Source: Jiella endophytica
GTDB lineage: Bacteria; Pseudomonadota; Alphaproteobacteria; Rhizobiales; Rhizobiaceae
Length of the DNA stretch: 64,000 nucleotides
Assembly: GCF_004519335.1 (NCBI RefSeq)
Contig: NZ_SOZD01000003.1
Coordinates: 186,001 to 250,000 of the forward strand
Direction of reading: 5' to 3'
The position numbers and the translations under genes are program-made. Below are positions 53,596 to 62,477 of the stretch, piece by piece. The notes beneath the pieces are model-generated. The model was given only the letters and a program-made list of their open reading frames with translations, had not been told where the DNA came from and did no database searches. Positions within the stretch are counted from its first letter, which is position 1. The number at the start of each line of letters is the position of its first letter.

Positions 53596-54174
53596 TCAGT
53601 TTGTCGCGACGAAAGGCGACTGCCGAAAAGGTCGCAGATCGACGATCTTGCGGTCGTCGTCCGGGCAGCTCGGTTCCGCCTCCACATACCAGCCGCGCGC
53701 GGTCCAGTTGCGGCCGGCGCGGACGTCCTCGGCACTGACGGCGGGTTGCGAGGCGAAGCCGACGGAATAGAAATCGAAGCAGTTCTCGCCGCGCCTTGCG
53801 ACGAGGAAGCAGCCGCCGTTCAGGCTGCCGCCCGGATAGAAGGTGCAGAAGCGGGCATTGGCGACGCTCCAGTTGCCCGGCCACTGGCCCTCGCGGTCAT
53901 GATAGGAGAGCGTGCCGTCCATGCCGTAGGCTTCCTGCCAGGCGGTGGCGTCGGAATAGACCCCCTCGAGATTGCGGCCGGAAAAGGCACCGACCAGCGC
54001 GGCGTCGTCCATCGTCCCGCGCAGCAGTTCGTCGAGGCCCCCCGCCGCCCGGCCGGTGTCGGCAGAGACGCAGAGAAGAACGAGAGACAGGACGGCTGCC
54101 GCCATCCGGCCGGCGAAGGGGCCGGCGGCGCGGCGAGCGGAAATCTTCACGAGCCATCCTCCCACGCTTTCCAT
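53596..54174 (-). CDS. Hypothetical secreted protein
   Basis: 192 residues. Signal peptide about residues 20-45 (FAGRMAAAVLSLVLLCVSAD). Mature part has NLEGVYSDATAWQEAYG, GQWPGNWSVANARFCTFYPG and FYSVGFASQPAVSAEDVRA; four cysteines may form disulfides. I do not assign a family. Start ATG 54174; the frame upstream to 54492 is not supported. Follows the next, oppositely ordered gene by 52 bp on the same strand. Confidence 0.6.
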   Translation of the reverse strand: MESVGGWLVKISARRAAGPFAGRMAAAVLSLVLLCVSADTGRAAGGLDELLRGTMDDAALVGAFSGRNLEGVYSDATAWQEAYGMDGTLSYHDREGQWPGNWSVANARFCTFYPGGSLNGGCFLVARRGENCFDFYSVGFASQPAVSAEDVRAGRNWTARGWYVEAEPSCPDDDRKIVDLRPFRQSPFVATN

Positions 54175-54226
54175 GGCGAAGACTTTGCCGAAGAATGCCG
54201 CGCGAGGCCAGAGCGGCGCGCCATCG

Positions 54227-54718
54227 TCAGGCGAGAAATGCGATGAACCGGCCGGCGAGGATCGCCGCGATCCAGACGAGCAGCGAGACCCCTGCGGAGA
54301 CTGTGACGGAGGCGCTCGCCTTGCCGCTCCGGCGCAGCTCGCGAAAACCTTCTGACCGATGCATCGCCACGGCATGCAGCGTTCCGGCGGAGACCAGCAG
54401 GAGCTTGATCCGGAAGGCGGGATTGGCGGCATAGTCGAATGGCTGCACGGAAAACAGCGCCAGGCCGGCGATTGCGGCAACAAGCAGCCCACTCGCGGCT
54501 ACACGTGGCGCGAACCGCGCGAGGCTTTCGAGAAACGCCGCCTTCGCCCGCAAAAGGATCGCCAGGTCGAACAGCGCGATGGCGCCGAACGACAGGGCGA
54601 AGCCGACGATGTGCAGGGCGTTGACGAGCGGATAGACGAGCCGGGAGGATTTCAGCGCCTCGGCCGGCCAGGACGACCCGATCGCGCCAAGAATCGCGCC
54701 CAGGATCGAATCGAGCAT
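54227..54718 (-). CDS. Integral membrane protein, DUF6644-like
   Basis: 163 residues with about four to five membrane helices: PLVNALHIVGFALSFGAIAL, FDLAILLRAK, VAASGLLVAAIAGLALFS and VTVSAGVSLLVWIAAILAGR. The ALHIVGFAL segment with its His is the DUF6644 pattern. Function unknown. Followed upstream on the same strand by a DUF6152-like gene, and such pairs occur together. Confidence 0.6.
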   Translation of the reverse strand: MLDSILGAILGAIGSSWPAEALKSSRLVYPLVNALHIVGFALSFGAIALFDLAILLRAKAAFLESLARFAPRVAASGLLVAAIAGLALFSVQPFDYAANPAFRIKLLLVSAGTLHAVAMHRSEGFRELRRSGKASASVTVSAGVSLLVWIAAILAGRFIAFLA

Positions 54719-54739
54719 CGGCGTGCCCCCTCGCCGTCG

Positions 54740-55147
54740 TCACGCTGCCGGCTTCAGGCTTTTCTCGCGGCGCGGATAGACGTCATAGGTCTTGCCGTTG
54801 ACGGTGATCGTCTCGGCCTTGAAGCGCTTCTCGCCCGCGTCCTTCGAGCGATGGCCGGTGAAGCTCGCCCGGTCACCGATTTTGGCAACACCCTCGACGA
54901 AGCCGGCCCTCTCGCTGGCATAGGGCGGGGCGAGATCCACCTCCCAGACGCCGTCTTCCGCCTCGATTTCCAGATGCGAGTGGGGATTGCCGAAGGAGAC
55001 CGCCTTGATGACGCCCTCGAGACGGCTTTCCTGATCTTCCGTCCAGCCCCAGCCATGATGGGCAATGGCCGCGGCAGGCATCGCCAGCGCGACGGCGAGG
55101 CCGGCAACGAGGGCTGCGGCGGGGCGAAGGTTCTTCAAGCGACGCAT
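54740..55147 (-). CDS. DUF6152-like periplasmic protein
   Basis: 135 residues. Signal peptide (AAALVAGLAVALAMPAAAIA), then HHGWGWTEDQESRLEGVIKA, SFGNPHSHLEIEAEDGVWEV and YPRREKSLKPAA, a small beta-barrel-like family rich in His (DUF6152). Function unknown; often in metal or copper contexts. 22 bp upstream of the DUF6644-like gene, so one operon is likely. Confidence 0.65.
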   Translation of the reverse strand: MRRLKNLRPAAALVAGLAVALAMPAAAIAHHGWGWTEDQESRLEGVIKAVSFGNPHSHLEIEAEDGVWEVDLAPPYASERAGFVEGVAKIGDRASFTGHRSKDAGEKRFKAETITVNGKTYDVYPRREKSLKPAA

Positions 55148-55530
55148 GTCTCTCCTCCTCGATGGGTGCCGCAACTCTTTCGCTTGCGGCATCGATAGAG
55201 AGAGCTTACGCGCTGAATGCGTCAGACGATCCGTCAAGCCCGCGTGATAGCGCCCGTGATCGGCCGGTCGTGGAGCGGAGCGCGGTCTTGCGTTTTCCCC
55301 CCGGCCGTTGTATGCGCCGCATCGTCAAGGCCCGGTTTTCAGCTGGGGGCTGAACGGAAGGCTGTCGGTTCGCCGGCTTCATGGCGCGAAAATGTCGCCT
55401 GCTTCCCGTGTCTCCGCTCTCGACCGCTCTCCATGCCGCCTTTCCGAACCGGCCACCCGGCCATCTTGGGAAGTCGCAGAGGCTTAGCCGCTGGATCGGG
55501 CTCAACACGAAACGGAAAGGCGTTTGGCGA
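55148..55530. other. 383-bp intergenic region, leader of rpsF and of DUF6152 gene
   Basis: Holds a hairpin GCCGCAA-N9-TTGCGGC (55168-55190) near the DUF6152 gene. The plus-strand half contains the rpsF leader, with CCG-containing GC-rich stems (about 55440-55480, CCGAACCGGCCACCCGGCC), compatible with an S6:S18 autoregulatory leader, but I cannot draw the full fold. The rest has no gene. Confidence 0.45.
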
Positions 55531-55989
55531 ATGGCTCTCTACGAGCACGTATTCCTGTCGCGCCAGGACATCTCGAACCAGCAAGTCGACCAGCTGGTGG
55601 AGACGTTCCGGGGCATTCTGGAAAACAATGGCGGCAAGGTTCTCAAGGTCGAGAACTGGGGTCTGAAGACCCTTGCCTACAGGATCAAGAAGAACCGCAA
55701 GGCGTATTACACGCTCCTCAACATCGAGGCGCCGTCGACGGCCGTCGACGAGATGGAGCGCCTGATGCGCTTCAACGAGGACGTCCTGCGCTACATCACC
55801 ATCCGCGTCGAGGCCCATGAAGAAGGCCCCTCCGCGATGATGCAGAAGCGCGACGACCGTCCCCGCCGCGGCGGTGACCGTGGCGAGCGTGGTGATCGTG
55901 GCGACAGGGGTGATCGTGGCGACCGCGGCCCGCGCCGCGACCGCGACGACGACCGCCCCCGCCGCCCCCGCGACCACGATTCGGAGTAA
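55531..55989 (+). CDS. rpsF: 30S ribosomal protein S6
   Basis: 152 residues. [40 protein letters not shown] and [20 protein letters not shown] are S6 signatures. C-terminal tail is unusually long, with [20 protein letters not shown]-type repeats (about residues 110-150), common in alphaproteobacterial S6. First gene of the rpsF-rpsR-DUF2232-rplI operon. Confidence 0.97.
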   Translation: MALYEHVFLSRQDISNQQVDQLVETFRGILENNGGKVLKVENWGLKTLAYRIKKNRKAYYTLLNIEAPSTAVDEMERLMRFNEDVLRYITIRVEAHEEGPSAMMQKRDDRPRRGGDRGERGDRGDRGDRGDRGPRRDRDDDRPRRPRDHDSE

Positions 55990-55995
55990 GACCAC

Positions 55996-56244
55996 ATGGT
56001 CGATATCGCACAGCTTCCCACCCGCCGGCCGTTCCATCGTCGCCGCAAGTCCGACCCGTTCTCCGGTTCGGATTCGCCGAAGATCGACTACAAGGACGTC
56101 CGTCTCCTGCAGCGCTACATTTCCGAGCGCGGCAAGATCGTCCCGTCGCGCATCACGGCGGTGTCGCAGAAGAACCAGCGGGCGCTCGCCCGCGCCATCA
56201 AGCGCGCGCGCTTCCTCGGCCTTCTGCCCTACCTGATCAAGTAA
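55996..56244 (+). CDS. rpsR: 30S ribosomal protein S18
   Basis: 82 residues. [60 protein letters not shown] and [10 protein letters not shown] are S18 signatures. Six bp after rpsF. Confidence 0.97.
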   Translation: MVDIAQLPTRRPFHRRRKSDPFSGSDSPKIDYKDVRLLQRYISERGKIVPSRITAVSQKNQRALARAIKRARFLGLLPYLIK

Positions 56245-56406
56245 GACGGCAGGCCGCGTCTCACGCGGCCTCGCATCGCAGCGATCGCCGCGCCCGGCAG
56301 ACCGGGCGCGGCACCCAGACCACCACGGCCGCCATGTCAGATGGGCGGCCGAGCTGGGGCTCGACGAGCCTCTAACTGCCAGGGCGCAGGACAGCGAACC
56401 GGACCG

Positions 56407-57381
56407 ATGACCCCTTCGAAGCTGATCATAGCGGCGGCAGCCGGCGCAGCGAGTGCGCTGCTCTTTGCCGGCCTCGTGCTGCAGTCGGGTTCGGCCGTCA
56501 CGCTGGCGCTCGCAGCGCCGATCCCGATCTTCATCGCCAGCCTCGGCTGGGGCAGCGTCGCCGGCCTCGTTGCGGCGATCGTCTCGGCCGTCGTCGTCGC
56601 GGCGATCTCCGGCATCGTTTCGGGCGGTGTCCTGCTGTTCGTGTCGATGAGCCTGCCTGCGGCGATCGCCGGCCATCTCGTCGGCCTCGCCAGGCCCGAC
56701 AGCGGACCTGGAGCCGGGCCCGAAAACGCCGCGCCGGCCATCGGACCGGCAAGGGACGCGCCGCCCCGGCTCCTCTGGTTTCCGCTCGAGCGGGTGCTGT
56801 TCGCCATCGCGCTGATGGCGGCCGTCGCCTGCATCGGTCTCGGCTGGTATCTCGGCTACGACGTCGCGACGCTGAAACCCGAGATCGTCGAGGCGCTCCG
56901 CCAGGGCGGCAATGCCGCCCAGATGAGCGACCAGGAAATGGACGCGGTCGCGAGCCTTCTGTTGTCGCTGGTTCCGCTGGTTCAACCGGCGGTGCTGACG
57001 CTGACGCTCTGCGTCAGCCTCTATGTCGCCGCATGGGTCACCCGGATCTCCGACCGGCTGCCACGGCCCAAGGACGACCTGCCGACGGCGCTGCACCTGC
57101 CGCCGCTGGCGCTGTTCGTTTTTGTCTCGGGCATGGCGGGCACGTTCCTGCCGGCGCCGGCCGAACATCTCGCCATGGTGATCTGCGGCGCCTTCGGCAT
57201 GGCGTTCACCTTCGTCGGGCTCGCCCGGATGCATGCCCGCACGCGGGGCCGCAGCAATCGCGGCCTGCTTCTCTTCGTCACCTATGCGGCGATCGTCATT
57301 CTCTCCTTCCCGCTGTTCGTCTTCACCTGCATCGGTGTCTACGACACGGTGAAGCGGATGCGCCGCCCTCCTCCGGCATGA
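56407..57381 (+). CDS. DUF2232 integral membrane protein
   Basis: 324 residues with about eight membrane segments; N-terminus MTPSKLIIAAAAGAASALLF. The position between rpsR and rplI is standard for this family in Rhizobiales. It may be related to energy-coupling-factor S-components, but function is unknown. Start ATG 56407; frame open upstream without similarity. Confidence 0.88.
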   Translation: MTPSKLIIAAAAGAASALLFAGLVLQSGSAVTLALAAPIPIFIASLGWGSVAGLVAAIVSAVVVAAISGIVSGGVLLFVSMSLPAAIAGHLVGLARPDSGPGAGPENAAPAIGPARDAPPRLLWFPLERVLFAIALMAAVACIGLGWYLGYDVATLKPEIVEALRQGGNAAQMSDQEMDAVASLLLSLVPLVQPAVLTLTLCVSLYVAAWVTRISDRLPRPKDDLPTALHLPPLALFVFVSGMAGTFLPAPAEHLAMVICGAFGMAFTFVGLARMHARTRGRSNRGLLLFVTYAAIVILSFPLFVFTCIGVYDTVKRMRRPPPA

Positions 57382-57446
57382 GCCGCCGGCTCTGCCACAC
57401 GCCAACCCCGCATTGACGCAAACCGAAAACCCAAGGAGTTGAAATC

Positions 57447-58061
57447 ATGGAAGTCATTCTTCTCGAGCGCATCGCCAAGCTCGGCCAGATGGGCGAGACC
57501 GTAAAGGTCCGCGACGGCTATGCGCGCAACTATCTTCTGCCGACCGGCCGGGCGCTGCGCGCCAACGACGCCAACCGCGCCCGCTTCGAGGCCCAGAAGG
57601 CGCAGCTCGTGCAGCGCAATGAAGAGCGCAAGTCCGAGGCGAAGGGCGTCGCCGACACCCTCGAGGGCCGCTCCTTCATCGTCGTGCGCTCGGCCGGCGA
57701 AACCGGCCAGCTCTACGGCTCGGTCTCGACCCGCGACATCTCCGAGATCCTCGCCGCCGAGGACTACAAGGTCGGCCGCAACCAGGTCGAGCTCAATAAC
57801 CCGATCAAGACGATCGGCCTGCACAGCGTCTCCATCAGCCTGCATCCGGAAGTCGTCGTCGGCATCCAGCTGAACATCGCCCGTTCGCCGGACGAGGCCG
57901 AGCGCCAGGCGCGCGGTGAGGACCTGACCTCCGCCGATGCGATCTACGGCTCCGACGAGCCGGATTACGCGCAGGAGGACGAGGAGCTTCTCGACGAAGA
58001 GAGCGGCGAGGAGACCGAGAAAACCGCCGCTTCGGACGAGGCGGAACAGCCCTCGGCCTGA
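57447..58061 (+). CDS. rplI: 50S ribosomal protein L9
   Basis: 204 residues. [40 protein letters not shown] and [20 protein letters not shown] are L9 signatures. Acidic C-terminal extension of about 55 residues ([20 protein letters not shown]), longer than E. coli L9 (149), common in Rhizobiales. GGAG lies 8 bp before ATG. dnaB usually follows rplI, but here cfa does. Confidence 0.97.
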   Translation: MEVILLERIAKLGQMGETVKVRDGYARNYLLPTGRALRANDANRARFEAQKAQLVQRNEERKSEAKGVADTLEGRSFIVVRSAGETGQLYGSVSTRDISEILAAEDYKVGRNQVELNNPIKTIGLHSVSISLHPEVVVGIQLNIARSPDEAERQARGEDLTSADAIYGSDEPDYAQEDEELLDEESGEETEKTAASDEAEQPSA

Positions 58062-58099
58062 AAAAGATCGACGAAGTGACGATTTGATGTCGAAAATTT

Positions 58100-58127
58100 G
58101 GGCCCCGTGGCAATGGGGCCCTTTTCT
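58100..58127 (+). terminator. Rho-independent terminator after rplI
   Basis: GGGCCCC (58100-58106), 8-base loop, GGGGCCC (58115-58121), then TTTTCTT. It ends the rpsF operon 38 bp after rplI. Confidence 0.8.
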
Positions 58128-58418
58128 TATGCATCTGGACCCTTAAGATTCCCGATGCAAAGTTGAACGAGCAACCAGTACCCGACGGCAGAGTCCAGCC
58201 GCCGCGGTCTCTGGGGCATCGGGCGATCATTTGAACGCAATCCGCGGGGACGTGGGGACGATCGGCAGCGGCGTCGAGAACGAGTTCGGGAGGGGCTCGA
58301 GGACCGGCTTCCTGGCGGTGACCTGAGACCTTGGCTTTTGGGGCCGTGCCCGACGGGCTGGCTCGTTGCGTCCACGAACACCCGATGCTCCGACGGCTCA
58401 TGCCAGGAGATCGGCGCA
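58128..58418. other. Intergenic region between the rplI terminator and cfa
   Basis: No supportable gene. A minus-strand frame (GYWLLVQLCIGNLKGPD at its end) has some look of a decayed coding sequence, but I cannot name it. GC-rich; a promoter for cfa is expected near 58340-58400. Confidence 0.4.
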
Positions 58419-59702
58419 ATGAATCGCATTCTCACATATTTCCTCGACCACCTCCTCCACACAGGCAATCTCACCGTCATCGACGCCAGTGGACATCGCC
58501 AGACCTGGGGCGATGGTACCGGCATGCCGGTCGCGATCCGCTTCAACACCAAGGCGGCAGAGCGTGGGGTGGCTCTCAATCCGAGCCTCCGCTTCGGCGA
58601 ACTCTACATGAACGGCGACATCGATATCGTCGAGGGCACCATGTACGACGCCCTGGCGATCATCTTCCAGAATGCCGGAAACAACGTGACCTCGCGTCCG
58701 TGGATGAAGGCGCTCGAAAGGCTGCGGATCGCCGCGCGCCGCATCGTCCAGTACAACACCCCGAAGCGCTCGCGCGCCAATGTCCAGCACCATTACGACC
58801 TGTCGGGCGAGCTCTACGACCTCTTCCTCGACGAGGACCGGCAATATTCCTGCGCCTATTTCGAACGCCCCGACGCGACCCTCGAAGAGGCCCAGCTCGC
58901 CAAGAAGCGGCACATCGCGGCCAAGCTGAAGTTCGACCGCGACGATCTTCGGGTCCTCGACATCGGCTGCGGCTGGGGTGGCATGGGCCTCTATCTCGCC
59001 AAGAACCTCGCCGCCGACGTCGTCGGCGTCACCCTCTCCGACGAGCAGCTGGCGATCGCCCAGCGCCGCGCCGAAGAGGCCGGGCTTTCCGACCGCGCCG
59101 AGTTCCGCCTGCAGGACTACCGCAAGACCGAAGGCCCCTTCGACAGGATCGTCTCGGTCGGCATGTTCGAACATGTCGGCGTCGGCTTCTACGACGAGTT
59201 CTTCGAGCGCTGCGCCAAGGTGCTGAAGGACGACGGCGTGATGCTCCTGCACACGATCGGCCGATACGATCCGCCTGGCACCACCAACTCCTTCATCGCC
59301 AAATACATCTTCCCCGGCGGCTACATCCCGGCGCTATCGGAAGTGATGGCGGCGAGCGAGCGGCAGGGGCTGATCATCACCGACGTCGAGGTGCTGCGCA
59401 TCCATTATGCCGAGACGCTGAAGCACTGGCGCGAGCGGTTCCTCGCCCATCGCGAGGAGGCCAAGGCGCTTTATGACGAGCGCTTCTGCCGGATGTGGGA
59501 GTTCTATCTCGCCGCCTCCGAGACGGCCTTCCGCTGGCAGGATCTCGTGGTCTTCCAGATGCAGTTCACCAAGAGCCTCGACAGCCTGCCGATCACCCGC
59601 GGCTACATGGCGGCGGAGGAGGACCGGCTGCGGCGGATCGACGAACGGCCGGCCGGCAATAGCAACGTCACCGACATCCGCGAGTGCGAAGCCGCCGAGT
59701 GA
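58419..59702 (+). CDS. cfa: Cyclopropane-fatty-acyl-phospholipid synthase
   Basis: SAM-dependent enzyme that cyclopropanates unsaturated membrane lipids, raising acid and stress resistance. 427 residues. Signatures RANVQHHYDLSGELYDLFLD, EDRQYSCAYFERPDATLEEA and DIGCGWGGMGLYLAKNLAA, then SVGMFEHVGVGFYDEFFERC and FPGGYIPALSEVMAASERQG. Start ATG 58419, AGGAG 10 bp upstream. Confidence 0.95.
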   Translation: MNRILTYFLDHLLHTGNLTVIDASGHRQTWGDGTGMPVAIRFNTKAAERGVALNPSLRFGELYMNGDIDIVEGTMYDALAIIFQNAGNNVTSRPWMKALERLRIAARRIVQYNTPKRSRANVQHHYDLSGELYDLFLDEDRQYSCAYFERPDATLEEAQLAKKRHIAAKLKFDRDDLRVLDIGCGWGGMGLYLAKNLAADVVGVTLSDEQLAIAQRRAEEAGLSDRAEFRLQDYRKTEGPFDRIVSVGMFEHVGVGFYDEFFERCAKVLKDDGVMLLHTIGRYDPPGTTNSFIAKYIFPGGYIPALSEVMAASERQGLIITDVEVLRIHYAETLKHWRERFLAHREEAKALYDERFCRMWEFYLAASETAFRWQDLVVFQMQFTKSLDSLPITRGYMAAEEDRLRRIDERPAGNSNVTDIRECEAAE

Positions 59703-59765
59703 TCGGCGGCGCCTGCGTCGCTCCGTCGTCGGCATAACAAGACGAAGCACTCTTTGAAACGAGAA

Positions 59766-59796
59766 GACCCGGCGGGACGCCCGCCGGGTCTTTTTT
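59766..59796 (+). terminator. Rho-independent terminator after cfa
   Basis: GACCCGGCGGG (59766-59776), loop ACG, CCCGCCGGGTC (59780-59790), then TTTTTT. A perfect 11-bp stem, 63 bp after the stop. Convergent with the chemotaxis operon. Confidence 0.9.
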
Positions 59797-59872
59797 CGTC
59801 GGCCTTTCGGCCACCCTCCGGCAGACCGGACGAGGTCGGGCGGCCCTCGGAAAACCGCCCTTCCCCGACCCT

Positions 59873-60220
59873 TCAGCCGAACAGTTCGAGATCGCCGCCG
59901 TCGTCGCCGGTGGCGAAGGTTTCCGATGCCTCGGTGTGAAGCCTGCGACGCAGTTCCTCCAGGCGCACCGTGTTCAGCGCCGGGCCGATGGTGACATCCC
60001 AGCCCTCGGCGGTCTGCTCGCCGATCGCCGCCACGAAGGTCGACAGGTTGTCGAGCAGCTGCGTCGTGTGGTCGATCCGCTGCACCGCGCGCACGTAGTC
60101 GCTGTCTCTCGACAGGTGCTCGTGGCAGACGAGGTGATGCATCTCCTCGGCCGTCACCGCGAGAGAGCGCAGTTCCTCCGCCAGGGTGTGCATCAGGTTG
60201 GAGAGGGGAAGAGTCGTCAT
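59873..60220 (-). CDS. CheT-like small chemotaxis protein with DxxxQ motif
   Basis: 115 residues, mostly helical. Ends the order cheW-cheR-cheB-cheY-cheD-this gene, the same position that cheT takes in Sinorhizobium meliloti. It carries RIDHTTQLLDNLS, a D-x-x-x-Q pattern like the catalytic residues of CheZ-type CheY phosphatases, in a helix-rich setting (LMHTLAEELRSLAVTAEEMH precedes it). Function as a phosphatase or adaptation factor is an inference from position and motif. Gene symbol left open because similarity to a named CheT could not be scored. Confidence 0.6.
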   Translation of the reverse strand: MTTLPLSNLMHTLAEELRSLAVTAEEMHHLVCHEHLSRDSDYVRAVQRIDHTTQLLDNLSTFVAAIGEQTAEGWDVTIGPALNTVRLEELRRRLHTEASETFATGDDGGDLELFG

Positions 60221-60288
60221 GGTTGCTCTCGGTTTGGTCCGGTCGACCGCTCGGCGCGGATCGGAAGGCGTCGGCGCGAGGGTGGCGA

Positions 60289-60828
60289 TCAGAACAGGTC
60301 GACGTCGCCGATCGTCTGCGGGGCCCTCACCGGAGCAGCAACCGGGATCTTCGGCATTGCGGTCTCCTCGAAGAAGATCTGGCGGGCCCGGCCGGAATGC
60401 GGCCAGTACTCGATCCTGCGGCCACGGGTGCCGCCGAGCGAGCCGCCGAGATAGCGGATGCCCTCCATCTGCAGGAAGCGCTCGGCAAAGGCGGCGTTCT
60501 TGGCGCCGACATCGGACAGGCCGTCGACCGTGCGGGCGCCGCCGAAGAGCTTCGCCTCCAGGTGGCCGCGCCTGGCGCCGCGCTGCAGGAGCCCGTTGAT
60601 CAGGACCTCCATCAGATAAAGGCCGAAGCTCTCGGAGCGTCCCGCCTCGGGACCGCCGCTGCCCGGCAGGAGGAAGTGGTTCATCCCGCCGACGCCGGCG
60701 TCCGGATCCCGGATGCAGGCCGCGACGCAGGAGCCGAGCAGCGTGGTGAGGACAGTCTCCTCGCCGCGCTCGATCTTCGCTTCGCCCTGCATGATGTGGA
60801 TTCGATTCGGCCGGCCGCCAGTGATCAT
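60289..60828 (-). CDS. cheD: Chemoreceptor glutamine deamidase CheD
   Basis: 179 residues. Deamidates receptor glutamines. Signature: [20 protein letters not shown] with the catalytic Cys, GGMNHFLLP with its His, and [11 protein letters not shown], then GKNAAF-like [13 protein letters not shown]. Start ATG overlaps the cheY stop by 4 bp (60825-60828). Confidence 0.95.
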   Translation of the reverse strand: MITGGRPNRIHIMQGEAKIERGEETVLTTLLGSCVAACIRDPDAGVGGMNHFLLPGSGGPEAGRSESFGLYLMEVLINGLLQRGARRGHLEAKLFGGARTVDGLSDVGAKNAAFAERFLQMEGIRYLGGSLGGTRGRRIEYWPHSGRARQIFFEETAMPKIPVAAPVRAPQTIGDVDLF

Positions 60829-61214
60829 TGCAAACGTCCCACCACAGCTTCGATTGTCTTCTTCAGGACGGGGACGGTGATCGGCTTGGCGAGAAAGTTG
60901 TTCACGCCGAGCTGCGCCGCCTTCATCACGAGTTCACGGTCGCCCTTCGAGGTCAGGATGATGAAGGGCGTCTTCTGGGTCTTCTTGTAGGAGCGGATCG
61001 CCTGCAGAAGCTGGATGCCGTCGAGCTTCGGCATGTTGAAGTCGGAGATGATGATGTGACACGGCGTCGCCATCATCGCCTTCAACGCCTCTTCGCCGTC
61101 GCAAGCGAAGACGATCTGCTTGATGCCAAGCTGTTCCAGCGCGTCGCGGATCAACATGCGACTCGTTCGATGATCGTCGACGATCAAGACTTTGAGGTGA
61201 TCTTTGATGCTCAT
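60825..61214 (-). CDS. cheY: Chemotaxis response regulator CheY
   Basis: 129 residues, single receiver domain. Acidic pocket Asp13/Asp14 ([20 protein letters not shown]), phosphorylation Asp58 ([11 protein letters not shown]), Thr in [11 protein letters not shown] and Lys in [10 protein letters not shown]. Overlaps cheD by 4 bp. Confidence 0.95.
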   Translation of the reverse strand: MSIKDHLKVLIVDDHRTSRMLIRDALEQLGIKQIVFACDGEEALKAMMATPCHIIISDFNMPKLDGIQLLQAIRSYKKTQKTPFIILTSKGDRELVMKAAQLGVNNFLAKPITVPVLKKTIEAVVGRLQ

Positions 61215-61301
61215 GGCGTTATTCCTTCCGAGGCCGAGTAGACACGAATTTGATGAACGAAGTCTCTCATCCGGTCGCGAATTCGTTGATTTGTAAGAGT
61301 T

Positions 61302-62333
61302 TTACCCCCCACTGAAAATCTGCCTTGCGATCTTTCCCAGTGGCAGCTGGCGCGTCACCGCACCGATTTCGTGTGCAACTCGGGGCATGCCATAGACCAG
61401 GGAACTCTCCTCATCCTGGCCGAGTGTGGTTGCTCCGGCCTGTCGCATGCCGAGAAGGCCCTGGGCGCCGTCGCGGCCCATCCCGGTCAGGATCACGCCG
61501 CAGGACGAACCGGAGAAGTTCTTGGCGACGGAGGTGAACAGGACGTCGACCGAAGGCCTGTGCCCGGAAACGGTCTCCCCCTCGACCAGCGAGACGCTCG
61601 GACGCGCCCCCGGCTTGACCACCATGTGGCGCGCGCCGCCCGGCGCGAGATAGACGTGCCCCGGCAGCAGCGGCTCGCCGCCCTTCGCCTCGCTGACCTT
61701 CGCCCGCGACACGCGGTCGAGCCGCGCCGCGAAGGATCCGGTGAAGGCCGCCGGCAGATGCTGCACGATGACCGTCGGCGGGCAGTCGGCCGGAAACTCC
61801 GACAGGACCTGCATCAGCGCCTCGACGCCGCCGGTGGACGAGCCGATGGCGATAAGGTCCGGCAGGCGGACGCGGCGATCCTTCGCCGGCTCGTTCGCCG
61901 CCGGCCGGGCTGCGGCACCGGCATGGCCGCGCCGGGTCATGCCGGCCTTCGCCTTGGCCGCTTCCTTGATCAGCCCGGGCAGCTCGTTGAACATCGTCTC
62001 GCGCGCGCTCGGCTTGGCGACGCAGTCGAACGCCCCGATCTCCAGGGCGGCCAGCGTCGTCGCCGCGCCGGGCGCGGTGAGGTTGGAGACCATGATCACC
62101 GGCGTCGGCCGGAGCGTCATGATCTTCTCGAGAAAATCGATGCCGTTCATGTTGGGCATCTCGACGTCGAGGGTGACGACGTCGGGATCGAGCTGCTTCA
62201 TCATGTTGCGGGCTTCGAACGGGTTCGAGGCCTCGCCCACGACGACGATGTCCGGATCACGGCTGAGCGCATGCTTGATCAGCGCCCGCATGGTGACGGA
62301 ATCGTCGACGACTAGAACAGATGCTGCACACAT
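61302..62333 (-). CDS. cheB: Protein-glutamate methylesterase CheB
   Basis: 343 residues. Receiver domain with Asp56 (VVTLDVEMPNMNGIDFLEKI), then a methylesterase domain: LIAIGSSTGGVEALMQVLSE with the catalytic Ser, VIVQHLPAAFTGSFAARLDR with His, and TGMGRDGAQGLLGMRQAGAT with Asp. Removes methyl groups from receptors. 87-bp gap to cheY, 144 bp to cheR. Confidence 0.96.
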   Translation of the reverse strand: MCAASVLVVDDSVTMRALIKHALSRDPDIVVVGEASNPFEARNMMKQLDPDVVTLDVEMPNMNGIDFLEKIMTLRPTPVIMVSNLTAPGAATTLAALEIGAFDCVAKPSARETMFNELPGLIKEAAKAKAGMTRRGHAGAAARPAANEPAKDRRVRLPDLIAIGSSTGGVEALMQVLSEFPADCPPTVIVQHLPAAFTGSFAARLDRVSRAKVSEAKGGEPLLPGHVYLAPGGARHMVVKPGARPSVSLVEGETVSGHRPSVDVLFTSVAKNFSGSSCGVILTGMGRDGAQGLLGMRQAGATTLGQDEESSLVYGMPRVAHEIGAVTRQLPLGKIARQIFSGG

Positions 62334-62477
62334 CCTCAGGCCCTCCCCTGCCCGGACATCTGACGCGACCGCCGGATGCCGGCACGGACCGGCGCTCCGG
62401 ACGTCAGGCGCGGACCGGCCGGACTTCGATCCTGGCGGGAAGGTCCGACCATTTCCAGAAACGGTTCAGCCATGGCG

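Noticed and set aside
55339-57405. 688-codon minus-strand frame opposite rpsF-rpsR-DUF2232
   Set aside because: Runs across three well-supported genes in antisense; composition rich in Arg and Asp repeats.
58127-58579. Possible transposase remnant on the minus strand between rplI and cfa
   Set aside because: The residues looked vaguely like a decayed coding region, but no recognisable transposase motif could be read.
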